Below, piece by piece: positions 1-8,849 of a DNA stretch of 60,000 bases. Under the pieces are notes generated by a model. The model saw nothing but the letters and a program-made list of their open reading frames with translations, did no database searches and was not told the DNA's origin. How positions within the stretch are numbered: the first letter of the stretch is position 1; each line of letters opens with the position of its first letter. The position numbers and the translations under genes were made by a program. The stretch lies in assembly GCF_963678635.1 (NCBI RefSeq), contig NC_087069.1, positions 48,442,276-48,502,275 of the forward strand. Reading direction: 5' to 3'. The DNA is from Symsagittifera roscoffensis (lineage: Eukaryota; Xenacoelomorpha; Acoela; Convolutidae).

Positions 1-519
1 AATGTCGTAGGAAAACTGAGGATAATGTGGACCTTTTCCTTTCATTATAATCCCTGTTTGATTTTGTTCTAAATCACAACCAAAAATGTGGCTCAAATCA
101 GCACTCTGAATTATAAACACTGATTGACTCTCAGGTAAATGAACAGCAACTTTTTGTGTAATTTCATCTACTGATACATAGATTCCGTTATATTCAAAAA
201 CTTGAGCTCCTAGACGTTCTCGAATTTTGTTGTTCATGGCTACAACTATATCAACAATACTTGGATACAATCCTGGTTCAATATTCATCGGTACAATCTT
301 TCTTTTCTCCTCAGAACTTTCTCTACCGTCTACGAATGTCAGCTTTCCCTCTGTAACATTTTGGTTCAAAGAGGGGTATGATATTTCTGAAATAGCAACC
401 TCCCGATCTCCTTTCAAATTTATTTGTTCAGGTAGAAAATTTGTAAAAGAACTAAGACTTTTATTCGGATAACAATTAAAAGAAGCGTTGGAAACCAACT
501 CAATAGTGAAAGAATCCAT
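1..519 (-). CDS. Penton-like structural protein of a Polinton-like virus, 3' end outside window
   Basis: An uninterrupted reading frame of 173 codons runs from an ATG at 519 to the window edge with no stop, so the C-terminus lies outside. The product starts MDSFTIELVSNASF and contains LPEQINLKGDREVAISEISY and a PGLYPSIVDIVVAMN segment, a style I associate with the minor capsid (penton-type) protein of Polinton/adintovirus-like elements; that assignment is recognition without a search. It is the last gene of a minus-strand cluster, 44 bases after the integrase stop. In contrast to its neighbours it shows no frameshift or stop in the visible part. It probably forms capsid vertices in a virion, or is a fossil not yet decayed. 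Confidence in the ORF is high and in the function moderate. Confidence 0.6.
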   Translation of the reverse strand, partial: MDSFTIELVSNASFNCYPNKSLSSFTNFLPEQINLKGDREVAISEISYPSLNQNVTEGKLTFVDGRESSEEKRKIVPMNIEPGLYPSIVDIVVAMNNKIRERLGAQVFEYNGIYVSVDEITQKVAVHLPESQSVFIIQSADLSHIFGCDLEQNQTGIIMKGKGPHYPQFSYDI

Positions 520-562
520 GACAACTGATCGGTAGAAATTTAGTTTAAAAATTGATTTACCT

Positions 563-1455
563 TTAATCAGAACATTTTCTAAGCTCTTTTTCATAAAATT
601 TTCCCCGAATTTGCTCTTTGTCGAGATCTTTGATGATGTATGTAGGGGGCTTTTTTGTAGAAACTGCCGAAATTTCAAACATTTCATCTGTAAATTGTGG
701 TTTATATCCTTTTCGGAACGGAATATCATTCTTTGAAATTCTCACTCTGTCTCCAACTTTGAATTTTAGTTTCTTATACCTTGTTAGAGGTTTATTGTAC
801 AAAATTGAGAGGAAATCAGTATTCTTGACATCTCTAGGTGATTTCCCAATAGATCCATTGATGCGACAATTGATTGTAGACACAAATTGCGGCAACTTGT
901 GAATGAATTTTTCACCATGATGTTCTATGTAACGGTAAAAAAATGTGTTTTAATGATTGAATAGCTCTCTCTGCAAATGCAGCTTTTGTTTCACTCATTG
1001 TCGAGTAAACTTCAAAGTTTTTTTTCCAAAATTTTGTTGAAAGTTCCTCAATATTCTGTTCCTTTATCAACCCAAAGCTTTTTTGGAGTGTTTTTTTGAG
1101 AAATCATTTTTTTGAAAGCTTGTAAAGTGTCTTTGGCATAATTAGTTTTCATTGTTTGAACTCTGACAAATCGTGAAAAAACATCAACAGCAACCAATAA
1201 TTAATTGACTCCATTGTTTTGACTCGCTAGTTTGTCCACAAATGCCAAGTCCATACATCAGATTTCATTGATATAATTTGAAAATGCTTGACAACTTCAG
1301 AAATGTCTGATGAGTGGACCAAATTTTGTATATGATGTCTTGGTTTGTTAAAATTGTTCTACCTTCTTTTTTGAAAAACTGCTTGTTTTACTCAAGGTTT
1401 GCACAGACTTGTACGCAGCTTTACATCTAGAATACAACCTGTTTAGTCTTACCTT
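563..1455 (-). pseudogene. Retroviral-type integrase of a Polinton-like element, broken
   Basis: Three parts of a DDE integrase can be read in order. An N-terminal helical part lies near 1340-1430 (KKKVEQFL). The catalytic core lies at about 940-1255, with acidic positions seen in MDLAFVDKL, DKGTEY and FAERAIQSLK. The C-terminal part at 563-895 is open and contains FKVGDRVRISK and YIIKDLDKEQIRGKFYEKEL, the SH3/chromo-like tail typical of Polinton-type integrases. The core carries at least two in-frame stops (near 1200 and 1048) and two frame changes near 1022 and 935. The enzyme would have inserted the element's linear DNA into the host genome; this copy cannot make it. It sits between the penton-like gene and the ATPase. 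Confidence 0.75.
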
Positions 1456-1479
1456 TTCAGATTTTAAAAGGGATCCAAG

Positions 1480-2350
1480 TTCCTCTGTCTTTCGCTTTGG
1501 CATTCTTGTTGATAACAAGTTTAGGTGGAATTTGAGTTGATTCCAAAATGGAAAAGTAAATATCGGGAAAGTCGTTATTTTTTCGCTTTAGTGCACACAC
1601 AAAGTCCACAATTGATTCTTTTGTGTCTCGACAATGGAGGATGAATTGTTTTTGAAGTTTTTGGGAAAAAGTTTGAAACATTGGGAGTATAGAGACGTAT
1701 TGTATGCTCATCGTTCAAAAACTTAGATCCTGTTCCTGCTGGTAGATAAAACTTAGATGGAACTGAACCACTGTTTGTGCAATACTTTAGCGAATCAACT
1801 GTTTTTGGAGTTAAATCAATGAGTAAATGACCATAAGGAGTAGATGTTGCTTCTTGATACCACTCTTTCAATTGTGATCCTAAACCTAGTTGTTTACTTA
1901 ATGTATTGATTTGTAAAACATCTCTCGCAGACTTGAATAAGGCTATATGTGTATTTTGTAACTCAACATCTCTTCCCAATTTGCTTTGATGAAAATAGTT
2001 ATGCTTAATATATATTGTATTCAGTCCCCTGTGTCTTCCAGCAGTAGCAACTTTCACAAACTGCTTAGAATTTGAAATTTCTTCACAAGAGTCATCAAAT
2101 ATTAAGAGGTATTTTGTTCCATTATTGGCAAGGTTTTCAATCAGTTCAAAGTCAACTCCTTGGATAAGCTTAGGGTTTTTCCTTTGCATTTGTTCATAAA
2201 GAGGTTGATAAAGTTAAAAAAAATAAGAAAAATTTGTCAAACTTTCGTTGAAATGTACCAATTTTTAACCACTCAAAAATAAGATACGATTTTTCAGAAC
2301 CCATCGGTCCAACTAGCGAAATAAAAATCGTTCTTTGGTAGAAAATATTT
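1480..2350 (-). pseudogene. FtsK/HerA-type DNA packaging ATPase of a Polinton-like element, broken
   Basis: The central 204-codon frame (1575-2189) contains the Walker B strand YLLIFDDS, followed by KVATAGRHRGLNTIYIKHN and the distinctive FHQSKLGRDVELQNTHIALF, the signature of the packaging ATPase carried by Polinton/adintovirus-like elements. The Walker A loop lies in another frame at about 2300-2330 and reads GPMGSEKS, so the glycine usually found before the lysine is a glutamate. One frame change is needed near 2215 and another near 1700, after which the C-terminal frame runs to about 1480. It would have pumped the genome into the capsid. The frame changes plus the P-loop substitution argue that it is dead. 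Confidence 0.75.
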
Positions 2351-2353
2351 TAT

Positions 2354-2616
2354 TCATAGCTTTGGAGAAGGTAAAATATAACCGACTGTACTTGATAAAA
2401 TTGCTGCCCAAACTGTTGTTTCTTCAGATGTAGTGGATAACATTATTCCAACGATTGCACATGCTAGTATTAAAACTATGACAAAATTTGGCACATAAAC
2501 ACTAAAAGAGATCTATTACACGTACGTCCAAAAAACTTCCAAGATTTTTGTTCATGATTCTCCTCATCAAAAACAAAATTTCCTAAATTTAATTGCTTGT
2601 CACATTCATCTCCCAT
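2354..2616 (-). pseudogene. Small membrane protein of the Polinton-like cluster, one frameshift
   Basis: From an ATG at 2616 the frame gives an acidic N-terminus (MGDECDKQLNLGN) and a basic stretch (KSWKFFGRTCNRS). After one frame change near 2505 it gives a hydrophobic segment (VPNFVIVLILACAIVGIML), then EETTVWAAILSSTVGYILP and a stop at 2354. The layout is a short cytosolic head followed by one or two membrane helices. I recognise this type as a regular companion of the ATPase in such elements, but its function is not known to me; a virion membrane protein is an inference. It starts about 85 bases downstream of the exonuclease-like remnant and ends just before the ATPase. Confidence 0.5.
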
Positions 2617-2699
2617 CTCAACTTTGGAATAAAAAAATTGATAATGATTAACATTTAAATTTCAGAAACACGATAATAAAAAATTTTTAAGGAAATTCA

Positions 2700-3096
2700 C
2701 AATTTATTAAAAAAACATCGAGTCCATGTTCCGTATGCAAATGCTTTTCTTTCTGCACAGAATTCTGAACTTTTGGACATGCGTAGTCATCCAAGTTTGT
2801 AACCTTTGTTTCTAAAAATTTCTGACAGAATTTTACGTTTTTCATAACCTTTTGCATAAACTCCGTTTCTGAGGTTTTAGTTTTATCAATATTTTTTCAA
2901 GCTCAGTAATTTTTTCAAGGCCACTGTTCCAATTGATTCCAGGAAGACGCTTCGTACACCAAGCAGACTGAGACTTAGCTTTGAATTCTTTGTGAGGAAG
3001 AAAGGAATATCCCACAGTTTGTCCATTTTGATAAACTCCTAACTCTTTAACTCTTTTGTTTTCAAAACACTCAATATCCAAAACAACTAGACTCAT
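2700..3096 (-). pseudogene. DIE-motif exonuclease-like protein, fragmentary
   Basis: The open part starts at 3096 with MSLVVLDIECFENKRVKELG, where LDIE resembles the first acidic motif of DEDD-type 3'-5' exonucleases, followed by GYSFLPHKEFK and AWCTKRLPGINWNSG. After the stop near 2842, further pieces of the same protein are legible in other frames: AKGYEKRKILSEI near 2815, a DDYACPKV piece near 2785 and CAERKAFAYGTWTRCFF near 2720. The two last pieces lie closer together than a folded domain would need, so an internal deletion is likely. It belongs to the Polinton-like cluster between two membrane-protein genes. Exonuclease function is inferred only from the DIE motif. Confidence 0.5.
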
Positions 3097-3138
3097 GATG
3101 GTAACTCTTTTCGCTGAAAATTTTAGTTAGAATAACTA

Positions 3139-3405
3139 TTAATCGAAGAATGCATATACTGATGAAGCAAAAATTTTAATATTTAAACAAAAGAACAATC
3201 CAGTCACGTGACCAAGAAAACAAGAACTTGGAAATCTAGGTAAAACATAACAATAACCAGGTCCCTTATATGTAGTAGAATTCACAGATCCAGCTGCATC
3301 ATGTAAAATTGCATGAAGTCTGAAAATTTTTGAATTTGCAATAAAGTAATCCATGCAAGAATTTCCGTCTCTAATTAGACCCAAAAAAAGAAATTTTTGA
3401 TCCAT
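3139..3405 (-). CDS. Small hydrophobic protein of the Polinton-like cluster
   Basis: An intact 88-codon frame starts at the ATG at 3405 (MDQKFLFLGLIRDGNSC) and ends at 3139. The second half is hydrophobic and cysteine-rich (GPGYCYVLPRFPSSCFLG, then HVTGLFFCLNIKIFASSVY), suggesting membrane insertion. The HDAAGSVNSTTYKGPGYCY stretch is polar and glycine-rich. I do not know a function for it. Its position between the exonuclease-like and PC4-like remnants, on the same strand, makes it a member of the viral cluster. No frameshift is visible, but it is short enough that survival by chance is possible. Confidence 0.45.
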   Translation of the reverse strand: MDQKFLFLGLIRDGNSCMDYFIANSKIFRLHAILHDAAGSVNSTTYKGPGYCYVLPRFPSSCFLGHVTGLFFCLNIKIFASSVYAFFD

Positions 3406-3499
3406 TTCTTTCAAATTTATATGTGGTTTAAAAACAAAACAGGTACAAAGAAAATAATTTTTTCTTTTTGTATTTGATGAAAAGTTGAACTTAATCGAT

Positions 3500-3860
3500 T
3501 AAAAATTTCTGAGAATTTCATTCAATTTCCGAACGTTCATTTTCTACAGCGCATTCATCAATAATGATACAAGTTTTTTTGAATGTTTCTACATAAGACA
3601 AAACCGAGGGCATAAACTCAACCAGTTTATTATACTCTTCTTTTTTCAACTGAAATTTCTGATTTTTTTCCAAGTGTTTCCTTTTCTACGATACTCTATA
3701 AGATCTATTTTTTTAATATCTGAACAATAAAGTAGAAAAAAATTTTTCGTCTTCCATTATGCAAAGTCCACTCAAATTGAGAAATTTGTGATTCTGTATC
3801 CAAGTTTTGCAATTTGGGTAAGTTTTGAGATTCCAAAAATGGAAAATTTCTGGGATTTTT
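3500..3860 (-). pseudogene. Degraded gene, possibly PC4-like single-strand DNA-binding protein
   Basis: No long frame remains, but two readable pieces lie in the order expected for a PC4/Sub1-type domain: FEWTLHNGRRKIFFYF near 3750 and KKEEYNKLVEFMPSVLSYVE near 3620-3570. A strand with LHNG-R followed by a long helix with an E-x-x-x-L-x-x-x-[MI]-P pattern is what makes me suggest PC4. At least one stop and one frame change separate them. PC4-like proteins bind single-stranded DNA and occur in several large DNA viruses. The call is tentative, and the rest of 3420-4020 holds nothing else I can support. Confidence 0.3.
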
Positions 3861-4027
3861 CTTGTAAGACAATATGAAAAAGTCCCAACTTATTTTGAAG
3901 GTTTAACAAGATTTCTGGAAAAACCATTGTTCCAACTCATACTGCTCAGCTCAAAGAAATTTTAAAAAATTCATTCATGAAGATGAATATTTGAATAAAA
4001 TTACTATAATAACCTCACTCAACAAAA

Positions 4028-4585
4028 TTATTGAACCTTACAGTTCTCAACAAATATAAAATCTCCCAAGACGAGTTCTTTGAATTCGTTCAAAGTATAG
4101 TTGACATAGGTAACTTGCTTCAAGACTTCGTTCTCCTTTGCAGTGAAGAGTCGAATCTGAATGTAGGGTGGCTTGTTCACACTGTACTTCGTGATTGTGA
4201 CACAAACCCTTCTCTTCGTGTATGTTGCTACGTCAAATACCGCATGACAGTTCGCAAGTTCCTGCTCCTTGGTTGAGTCGTTGTCAGAATAGGGTTCCAA
4301 TACAGGAACGAGTCCAAGGTTTTCAGCATCGTGAATAACGGTATTCCGTATTGCTGATATCCTTTCCCCTTCGTTTTCACCAAGATAGACTTGCTGGGTT
4401 TTTTCATTTTGTCCCAATTCATTTTTCTTTAGCGATTGGAAGCAAGGTTCAAAGTAAATTTTTCCGTTGTAGGGTTTTTGGGACCAAGAAAATCTCCCAA
4501 TTCTTTTTTGGTTCTCAGCAGATTCAATATAGTTGGGAAGGATATTTTTTCGTGAATATATTTTTGATTTGAGACTCAGAGCCAA
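4028..4585 (-). CDS. Unrecognised 185-codon ORF at the head of the minus-strand cluster
   Basis: A continuous frame covers about 185 codons, but its first codon here is TTG and no ATG is found in frame before an upstream stop near 4630, so the start is lost, non-ATG or in another exon. The product is mixed polar with no obvious membrane segment. Short landmarks are RIGRFSWSQKPYNGKIYFEP, NTVIHDAENLGLVPVLEPY and VCVTITKYSVNKPPYIQIRL. The alternating hydrophobic pattern in the last third suggests beta strands. Its place in the cluster suggests a Polinton-like virion or accessory protein. I do not recognise the family. Confidence 0.4.
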   Translation of the reverse strand: MALSLKSKIYSRKNILPNYIESAENQKRIGRFSWSQKPYNGKIYFEPCFQSLKKNELGQNEKTQQVYLGENEGERISAIRNTVIHDAENLGLVPVLEPYSDNDSTKEQELANCHAVFDVATYTKRRVCVTITKYSVNKPPYIQIRLFTAKENEVLKQVTYVNYTLNEFKELVLGDFIFVENCKVQ

Positions 4586-4826
4586 CTGATTAGTAGTAAA
4601 TATTTCAAAATAAAGATATTTGTAAATTTATAGAATTTAGGAAATGTAGATGACTCACTGTAAATTCCAAATAAGGTATTATCACCTTATATGGAATAAT
4701 GAGTAGGTGATGATCCAAATATGGACATTGTGTAGGTGACGGAACTACTACATAAGCAATTCAATGTAGATAAAAATCATTTTCAACAAGTAATTGGTGA
4801 TTGCATCTGTTATGTGTCAAGCATAA

Positions 4827-5396
4827 CTCACTTTTTATTCGGACTACAATGCAAAATCTCTTTTTATCTCTGTCTCAAAAAACTTTTGTGAAAAATTTAT
4901 TGTCACCCAAGACTACTGTGTATCTAACCATTCATCTTTCTGCCCAGTGGAAAATTGCAAATTTCACTTAGTATTAATCGGATCATTGCTCGATCAGATT
5001 TTGCAAAGATTAGATAAATATCATTTCACTTATCAAAATGTTGACTGTAAATATACTTTATACAAATACAGATTTTACTTCAATATTATTTCATCAAGAG
5101 GTGATGTTTTCAATCAATTGAATCGTGCAGTCGAACACAACTTGAAATGTAGAATACCGGAAAAATTACCCAGTGTTGCAAAGAAACGGTTGCTGCAAAA
5201 AAAAATCAAACGAGATTATCTCAGTTCTGCTCAGAAGCTTGCGTCCACACAGACTCTAGAATCAGCTTTTTTGGAAAGGATTCGAAAAGTTCAAAACTCA
5301 AAGTATGATACTGACTTGTTGAAAATTGTTGATTGTTTTATTGATGGTTATGGTACCGTAAATAGTGAGCGTATCAATTTTTTTATTAATAACTGA
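4827..5396 (+). CDS. Unrecognised plus-strand ORF with a CPVENC zinc-finger-like knuckle
   Basis: The frame is open from just after a TAA at 4824 to the stop at 5396, without an ATG near the beginning; a pyrimidine-rich stretch ending in CCCAG at 4937-4947 looks like a splice acceptor and may define an exon. Near the start it reads SSFCPVENCKFH, a C-x4-C pair followed by histidine that resembles the first half of a zinc finger, and after it LLDQILQRLDKYHF. The middle is basic and probably helical (KRLLQKKIKRDYLSSAQKL). This is the only plus-strand gene of the cluster and it is convergent with protein X at 6280. Function unknown. Confidence 0.4.
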   Translation, partial: LTFYSDYNAKSLFISVSKNFCEKFIVTQDYCVSNHSSFCPVENCKFHLVLIGSLLDQILQRLDKYHFTYQNVDCKYTLYKYRFYFNIISSRGDVFNQLNRAVEHNLKCRIPEKLPSVAKKRLLQKKIKRDYLSSAQKLASTQTLESAFLERIRKVQNSKYDTDLLKIVDCFIDGYGTVNSERINFFINN

Positions 5397-5469
5397 ATAT
5401 TTGTTTATGAAAATCTTGTCAAAATTGTTTTTTTTTAAAATCAAAGGTTTTTTTCATGGAAAAAAATTG

Positions 5470-5665
5470 CAATTTTCAACACGTGTGCAAAAAATAACTC
5501 AGAGTTTTTTCGCAAGATGCAAATTTTGGTTTGATTTTTTCAACACGTTTGCAAAAAGTTAATTAAACTTTTTTACAAGATGCAAAAAGTGTTTTGGTTT
5601 TTTCAACAAGTGTGCAAAAGTTTTCAACAAACTTTTGTGTTAGATGCAAGTTTTTTCGTGGTTTT
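5470..5665 (+). repeat. Degenerate tandem repeat of about 63 bp
   Basis: Three successive units follow the pattern TTTTTTCAACACGTGTGCAAA, an AT-rich spacer, then AAGATGCAAA. They begin near 5472, 5535 and 5598, and weaker relatives appear near 5991 and 6060. The unit carries an ACACGTGT core that contains an E-box (CACGTG) in its first copy. The rest of 5400-6210 is very AT-rich with no gene that I can support. Confidence 0.55.
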
Positions 5666-6279
5666 TTTGAAAAAAATTGCAAAAATCTAAGTTCTGTTTT
5701 CTTATGCATATTCAAAAATTGCAAAATTTTATTGTAAAAAGCTTGTTAAACTAATGCTAAAAATTTTTTCATAATTGCTGACTATGAGTGCTATTACCTA
5801 TCTTAATACATTGTTTTTCCAATATTTTTGATCAATATACATGCAAAAAAGAGATTTTTTTAATGATCAAAATTAAAACAAAGATTTTCCTTTACTTTAA
5901 TTATTAACAGTGCAAGAAAACCTCGTTCAGTTTCCTTTAAAATGCGAAAATTTTTAATGAAATTTTTCTTAATTTGCGAGATTTTCTTTGATTTTTTTTA
6001 ACAAGTGTGCAAAGATTTTGAAAATTTTGGCATGGTGCAAAAATTAATGTAAAGTTTTTATCATGCTTGCAAAATTTGGTTTAATTTTTTTGCCATCTTT
6101 CTAACAAAATTCTATAAAAGTATTTACCAGATGCATAATTAGTTTCATTTTTAACAAAGCTTTACCATTAAAATTTCTTAAAAAACTTTTCTATGATCTC
6201 TTTGTTCCTATCTCTTGAAAATAAATTTGCTAGATGCAAAGAAATTAAATTACAAAGCACAAGACAGTAACCATTTTAT

Positions 6280-6750
6280 TTACAAGTCAAAGAGCTGTCG
6301 AGCAGCTGAGTTCTCAAAATTTTGCAAGTTCTCAATGGAGCGCAAAGCTGGTCTTGCCTCCATCACTGGTGCTTGTCTTGGTGGTTCGCTGACTGAAGTT
6401 CTTGGCTCAGAGAACCCCTCATCATCTTCGATGGTAATTGGGTTGTCCATAGATCCCTCTTCCCAAGGAAAGAGGATATCGTCGAATGGTTCAGCCACAT
6501 ATCTAGAGTCAGGAGTTTCGGGGTAGTTCATTCCCACATGCTCGGCCACTTCCTCCATCATTTGCATTTCTCCAAGTTGGTTCTCTGTAGGGGGTACTTG
6601 CGTTATATGATGTTCGTTGAAAACCCTGCGCATCACCTCCACCATGTGCCAGACGGGGATTGGGTTGTCCATTTGTGCCACAAAAGCTCCACAAACTGTT
6701 TCTCGCACTTGGATTTGTACTAAATCAGCCGAAAATTCCACCGAGAACAT
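6280..6750 (-). CDS. Protein X: intact unknown acidic protein, partner of the PolB module
   Basis: The frame is intact. The first true ATG is at 6750 (MFSVEFSADLVQIQVRETV), giving about 156 residues; the frame extends 13 codons further upstream to a TTG. The N-terminal half is amphipathic and contains HMVEVMRRVF and ENQLGEMQMMEEVAEHVGMN. The C-terminal half is acidic and proline-rich, with ILFPWEEG and NPITIEDDEGFSEP; ITIEDDE resembles a SUMO-interacting motif (hydrophobic core then acidic residues), which is inference only. Two further copies exist at 27303-27716 and 32313-32495, always next to a PolB gene and transcribed away from a shared CCAAT-rich promoter. I know no family for it. Retention of an open frame while its neighbours decayed is notable. 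Confidence 0.6.
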   Translation of the reverse strand: MFSVEFSADLVQIQVRETVCGAFVAQMDNPIPVWHMVEVMRRVFNEHHITQVPPTENQLGEMQMMEEVAEHVGMNYPETPDSRYVAEPFDDILFPWEEGSMDNPITIEDDEGFSEPRTSVSEPPRQAPVMEARPALRSIENLQNFENSAARQLFDL

Positions 6751-6959
6751 CAAGTTGTTGTTTTGTAATGAGAAGATAATTTTGAGCAATAAGTTGAGTT
6801 AACGACACAGAGTAAAAACAAGGTTTACAGTTGAGAGGGAAAATTGACGGTGATTATGTAAAAATTAAGGTTTTTAGAGCTAAGAGAGGAGGAAGTTGAC
6901 GGTAGTAAAGTTGAAAATAAAATGATTTTTAGTTAACAGAGAGGGGTACCTTCAACTGG

Positions 6960-7160
6960 AATGTGAGGGTTTAACCAATCAGAATGGAATTTCCTTATTT
7001 GGATTGTTGTCGTGCCCAATCAGATTTTAGTTTCCTTTTATGGAATTTTTATAGAAAACTCGTGTCCAATTGGAAAAAAACTCCTTTTTACACCTTGTCG
7101 TTTCCAATCACAAAAATGTTCATTTTTGTTCAAGTTGTCGTATCTAATCAGACAACGATT
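6960..7160 (-). promoter_or_regulatory. Array of CCAAT boxes upstream of protein X
   Basis: Exact CCAAT pentamers occur at 6975, 7016, 7066 and 7104, with a degenerate fifth (CTAAT) near 7144; most sit in the context TCGTGTCCAATCAGA and are 38-50 bases apart. Read in the direction of protein X they are ATTGG boxes 225-400 bases upstream of its start. This is the pattern expected of NF-Y-bound promoters. The same sequence phrase recurs in the two other promoter copies at 27.9 and 32.7 kb. Confidence 0.55.
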
Positions 7161-7995
7161 TACCATTTAAGGACTTAAATCTTCCAAATAAGTAAAAATA
7201 TACACAAAAGCAATTGCAAAAATAAATAACCAAAAGTTGTTTGAAGTAAAAATAAAAAATATTGCCGATATAAGTAACAAAAGAAGGAAAATAAATAAAA
7301 GTAGCATCTCTGCATGTCTTCTCATCAAGTTAATTGAATTTTTTGTATATAATTGATGAGAAATTGCTGATTTTTGAGCAGATAGTCAAGTTCTTTGATT
7401 TGATGTAGAATTGAGAGGATAACTCAAAGTTGATGAATTTTTCAAAGCAAATCTCTGGAAATCTGATTCCAAACCTGATCATGCAAGATTTTGAACTTTG
7501 AAAATCTTTTAAAAAATGGAAGAATAAAGAACTTTGCTGGGAGTTTTGACAAATTTTGGAGTTGGGTAGGGTATAAAAAGAGTCTTTGAAATTTTATTGT
7601 TCGAGTTTTTTAACAACTTCAAGTTTTCTAAAATAAATAAAATTTCATTTCTAGTCAGTTGTAACTCAGTAGTAAATTTATAACTTTGATACGCAATATG
7701 TGGATCAAAAATGAACGCTTTGATTGTGAACATCGAAAAAACAATATAAACTAGACAAGAACTCTCATTTATCCCACTAAGGTATCAAATTTCAAATCTT
7801 AGTTATGTTGGAAAAATTCAATAAAATTGATTGATTAGGAAGTTTAATAAACCTAATCTGGTTCTGATCTACAAAGTTTTTAAAAATCTGTGAATACTTC
7901 ATTCTGATTGGTTATTAACACAAATAATGCCTGTGAAAGTATCCTCAAAATCTACAAATTTTGAAGAAATCGCTGAAAAATTCATGAGAAGAAGA

Positions 7996-8180
7996 GCTCA
8001 ATTCTGATTGGTTGATATTAAATTCTTGAAAATTTCATGACTTTTGAAGCTCAATTCTGATTGGTTGAGATTGAATTTGTTGAAAATTACATGACTATTG
8101 AAGCTCGATTCTGATTGGTTGATATCAGAAAAGATAAAAATTTTCTTGTAATTAATGCTCGATTCTGATTGGTTGATACT
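7996..8180 (+). repeat. Four 54-bp tandem units, each with one ATTGG box, upstream of PolB start
   Basis: The phrase GCTC[AG]ATTCTGATTGGTTGA starts at 7996, 8049, 8103 and 8157, so the period is 53-54 bases; an extra ATTCTGATTGGTTA lies at 7901. Each copy holds GATTGGTT, the reverse complement of a CCAAT box, in the orientation seen from the PolB gene that starts at 8391. The array therefore mirrors the forward CCAAT array that faces protein X. Between the two arrays (7180-7900) the DNA is AT-rich without a gene I can support. Confidence 0.65.
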
Positions 8181-8390
8181 TTTAAAAGCTCCATGGTTAG
8201 ATTGGATGATTTTTTTTTCAGCTAGGCTAAATAGCATATCCATTCTGATTTTCTTTCACGTTAAAACTAATTGCTTAATAAGTTTGCTGTTTTTATTTAC
8301 TTTTCATCATTTTTCGAGGCTATTCAAATCATTTTATCTAAAACATTGGTACATTTCAAATTTCCCATTTAATTTTTCTTCACTATTGAG

Positions 8391-8513
8391 ATGCCGTCAC
8401 TCAAAAGAAACGAAAGAGTTGCATGTCTTGAATGTGGTAGGGAATACACTCACAAAGATGCATCAAGACATCGTAGAACATGTGGCGTATTGAAAAGCTC
8501 TAAATTTCAATAA
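8391..8513 (+). pseudogene. N-terminal zinc-finger fragment of PolB, unit 1
   Basis: From an ATG at 8391 the frame reads MPSLKRNERVACLECGREYT and gives a C-x2-C-x11-H-x3-C finger ending in RHRRTC before a stop at 8513. The start matches the beginning of the longer PolB copy at 34102 (MPALKRKEKVKC), which is what identifies it. Later pieces may persist: a donor-like AAGGTAAAT near 8585, and after an acceptor-like TTATTCAAAG near 8746 the frame VVIDVKDSKNRVQIVVKLPM runs to about 8840. Zinc fingers at the N-terminus of a PolB are a feature of this element family as seen in this window. No polymerase domain follows here; the matching 3' part may be the fragment at 26322. Confidence 0.5.
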
Positions 8514-8849
8514 TCTCAAATAGAAGCATTTTCAACATAGCATTAATTTATGTGCTCAGCAGTCTCCAAACACACTTCAGGAGAAGGTAAATTTCTAATT
8601 TTTTTAAAAAAAAAACATAGAAATTACCATGATTATTAGTTTTTACTGAATCTGAAAAGACTCAACAATTGTAACAAATCTAGTCGGAAATTATTCAGTG
8701 TTTTCATTACATTACCTGAACTGTCAATTATTTTTTTTATTCAAAGGTTGTGATTGACGTTAAAGACAGCAAAAATCGAGTTCAAATTGTCGTGAAACTT
8801 CCCATGGAACTCGATATGAAAACCTTTAATCAACAGTAAAAACTCCCTT

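Noticed and set aside
7996-8180. CRISPR-like pattern: four 22-bp repeats with spacers of about 31 bp
   Set aside because: The spacers are also similar to one another, the repeat holds a CCAAT box, and the genome is clearly eukaryotic; it is a 54-bp promoter minisatellite.
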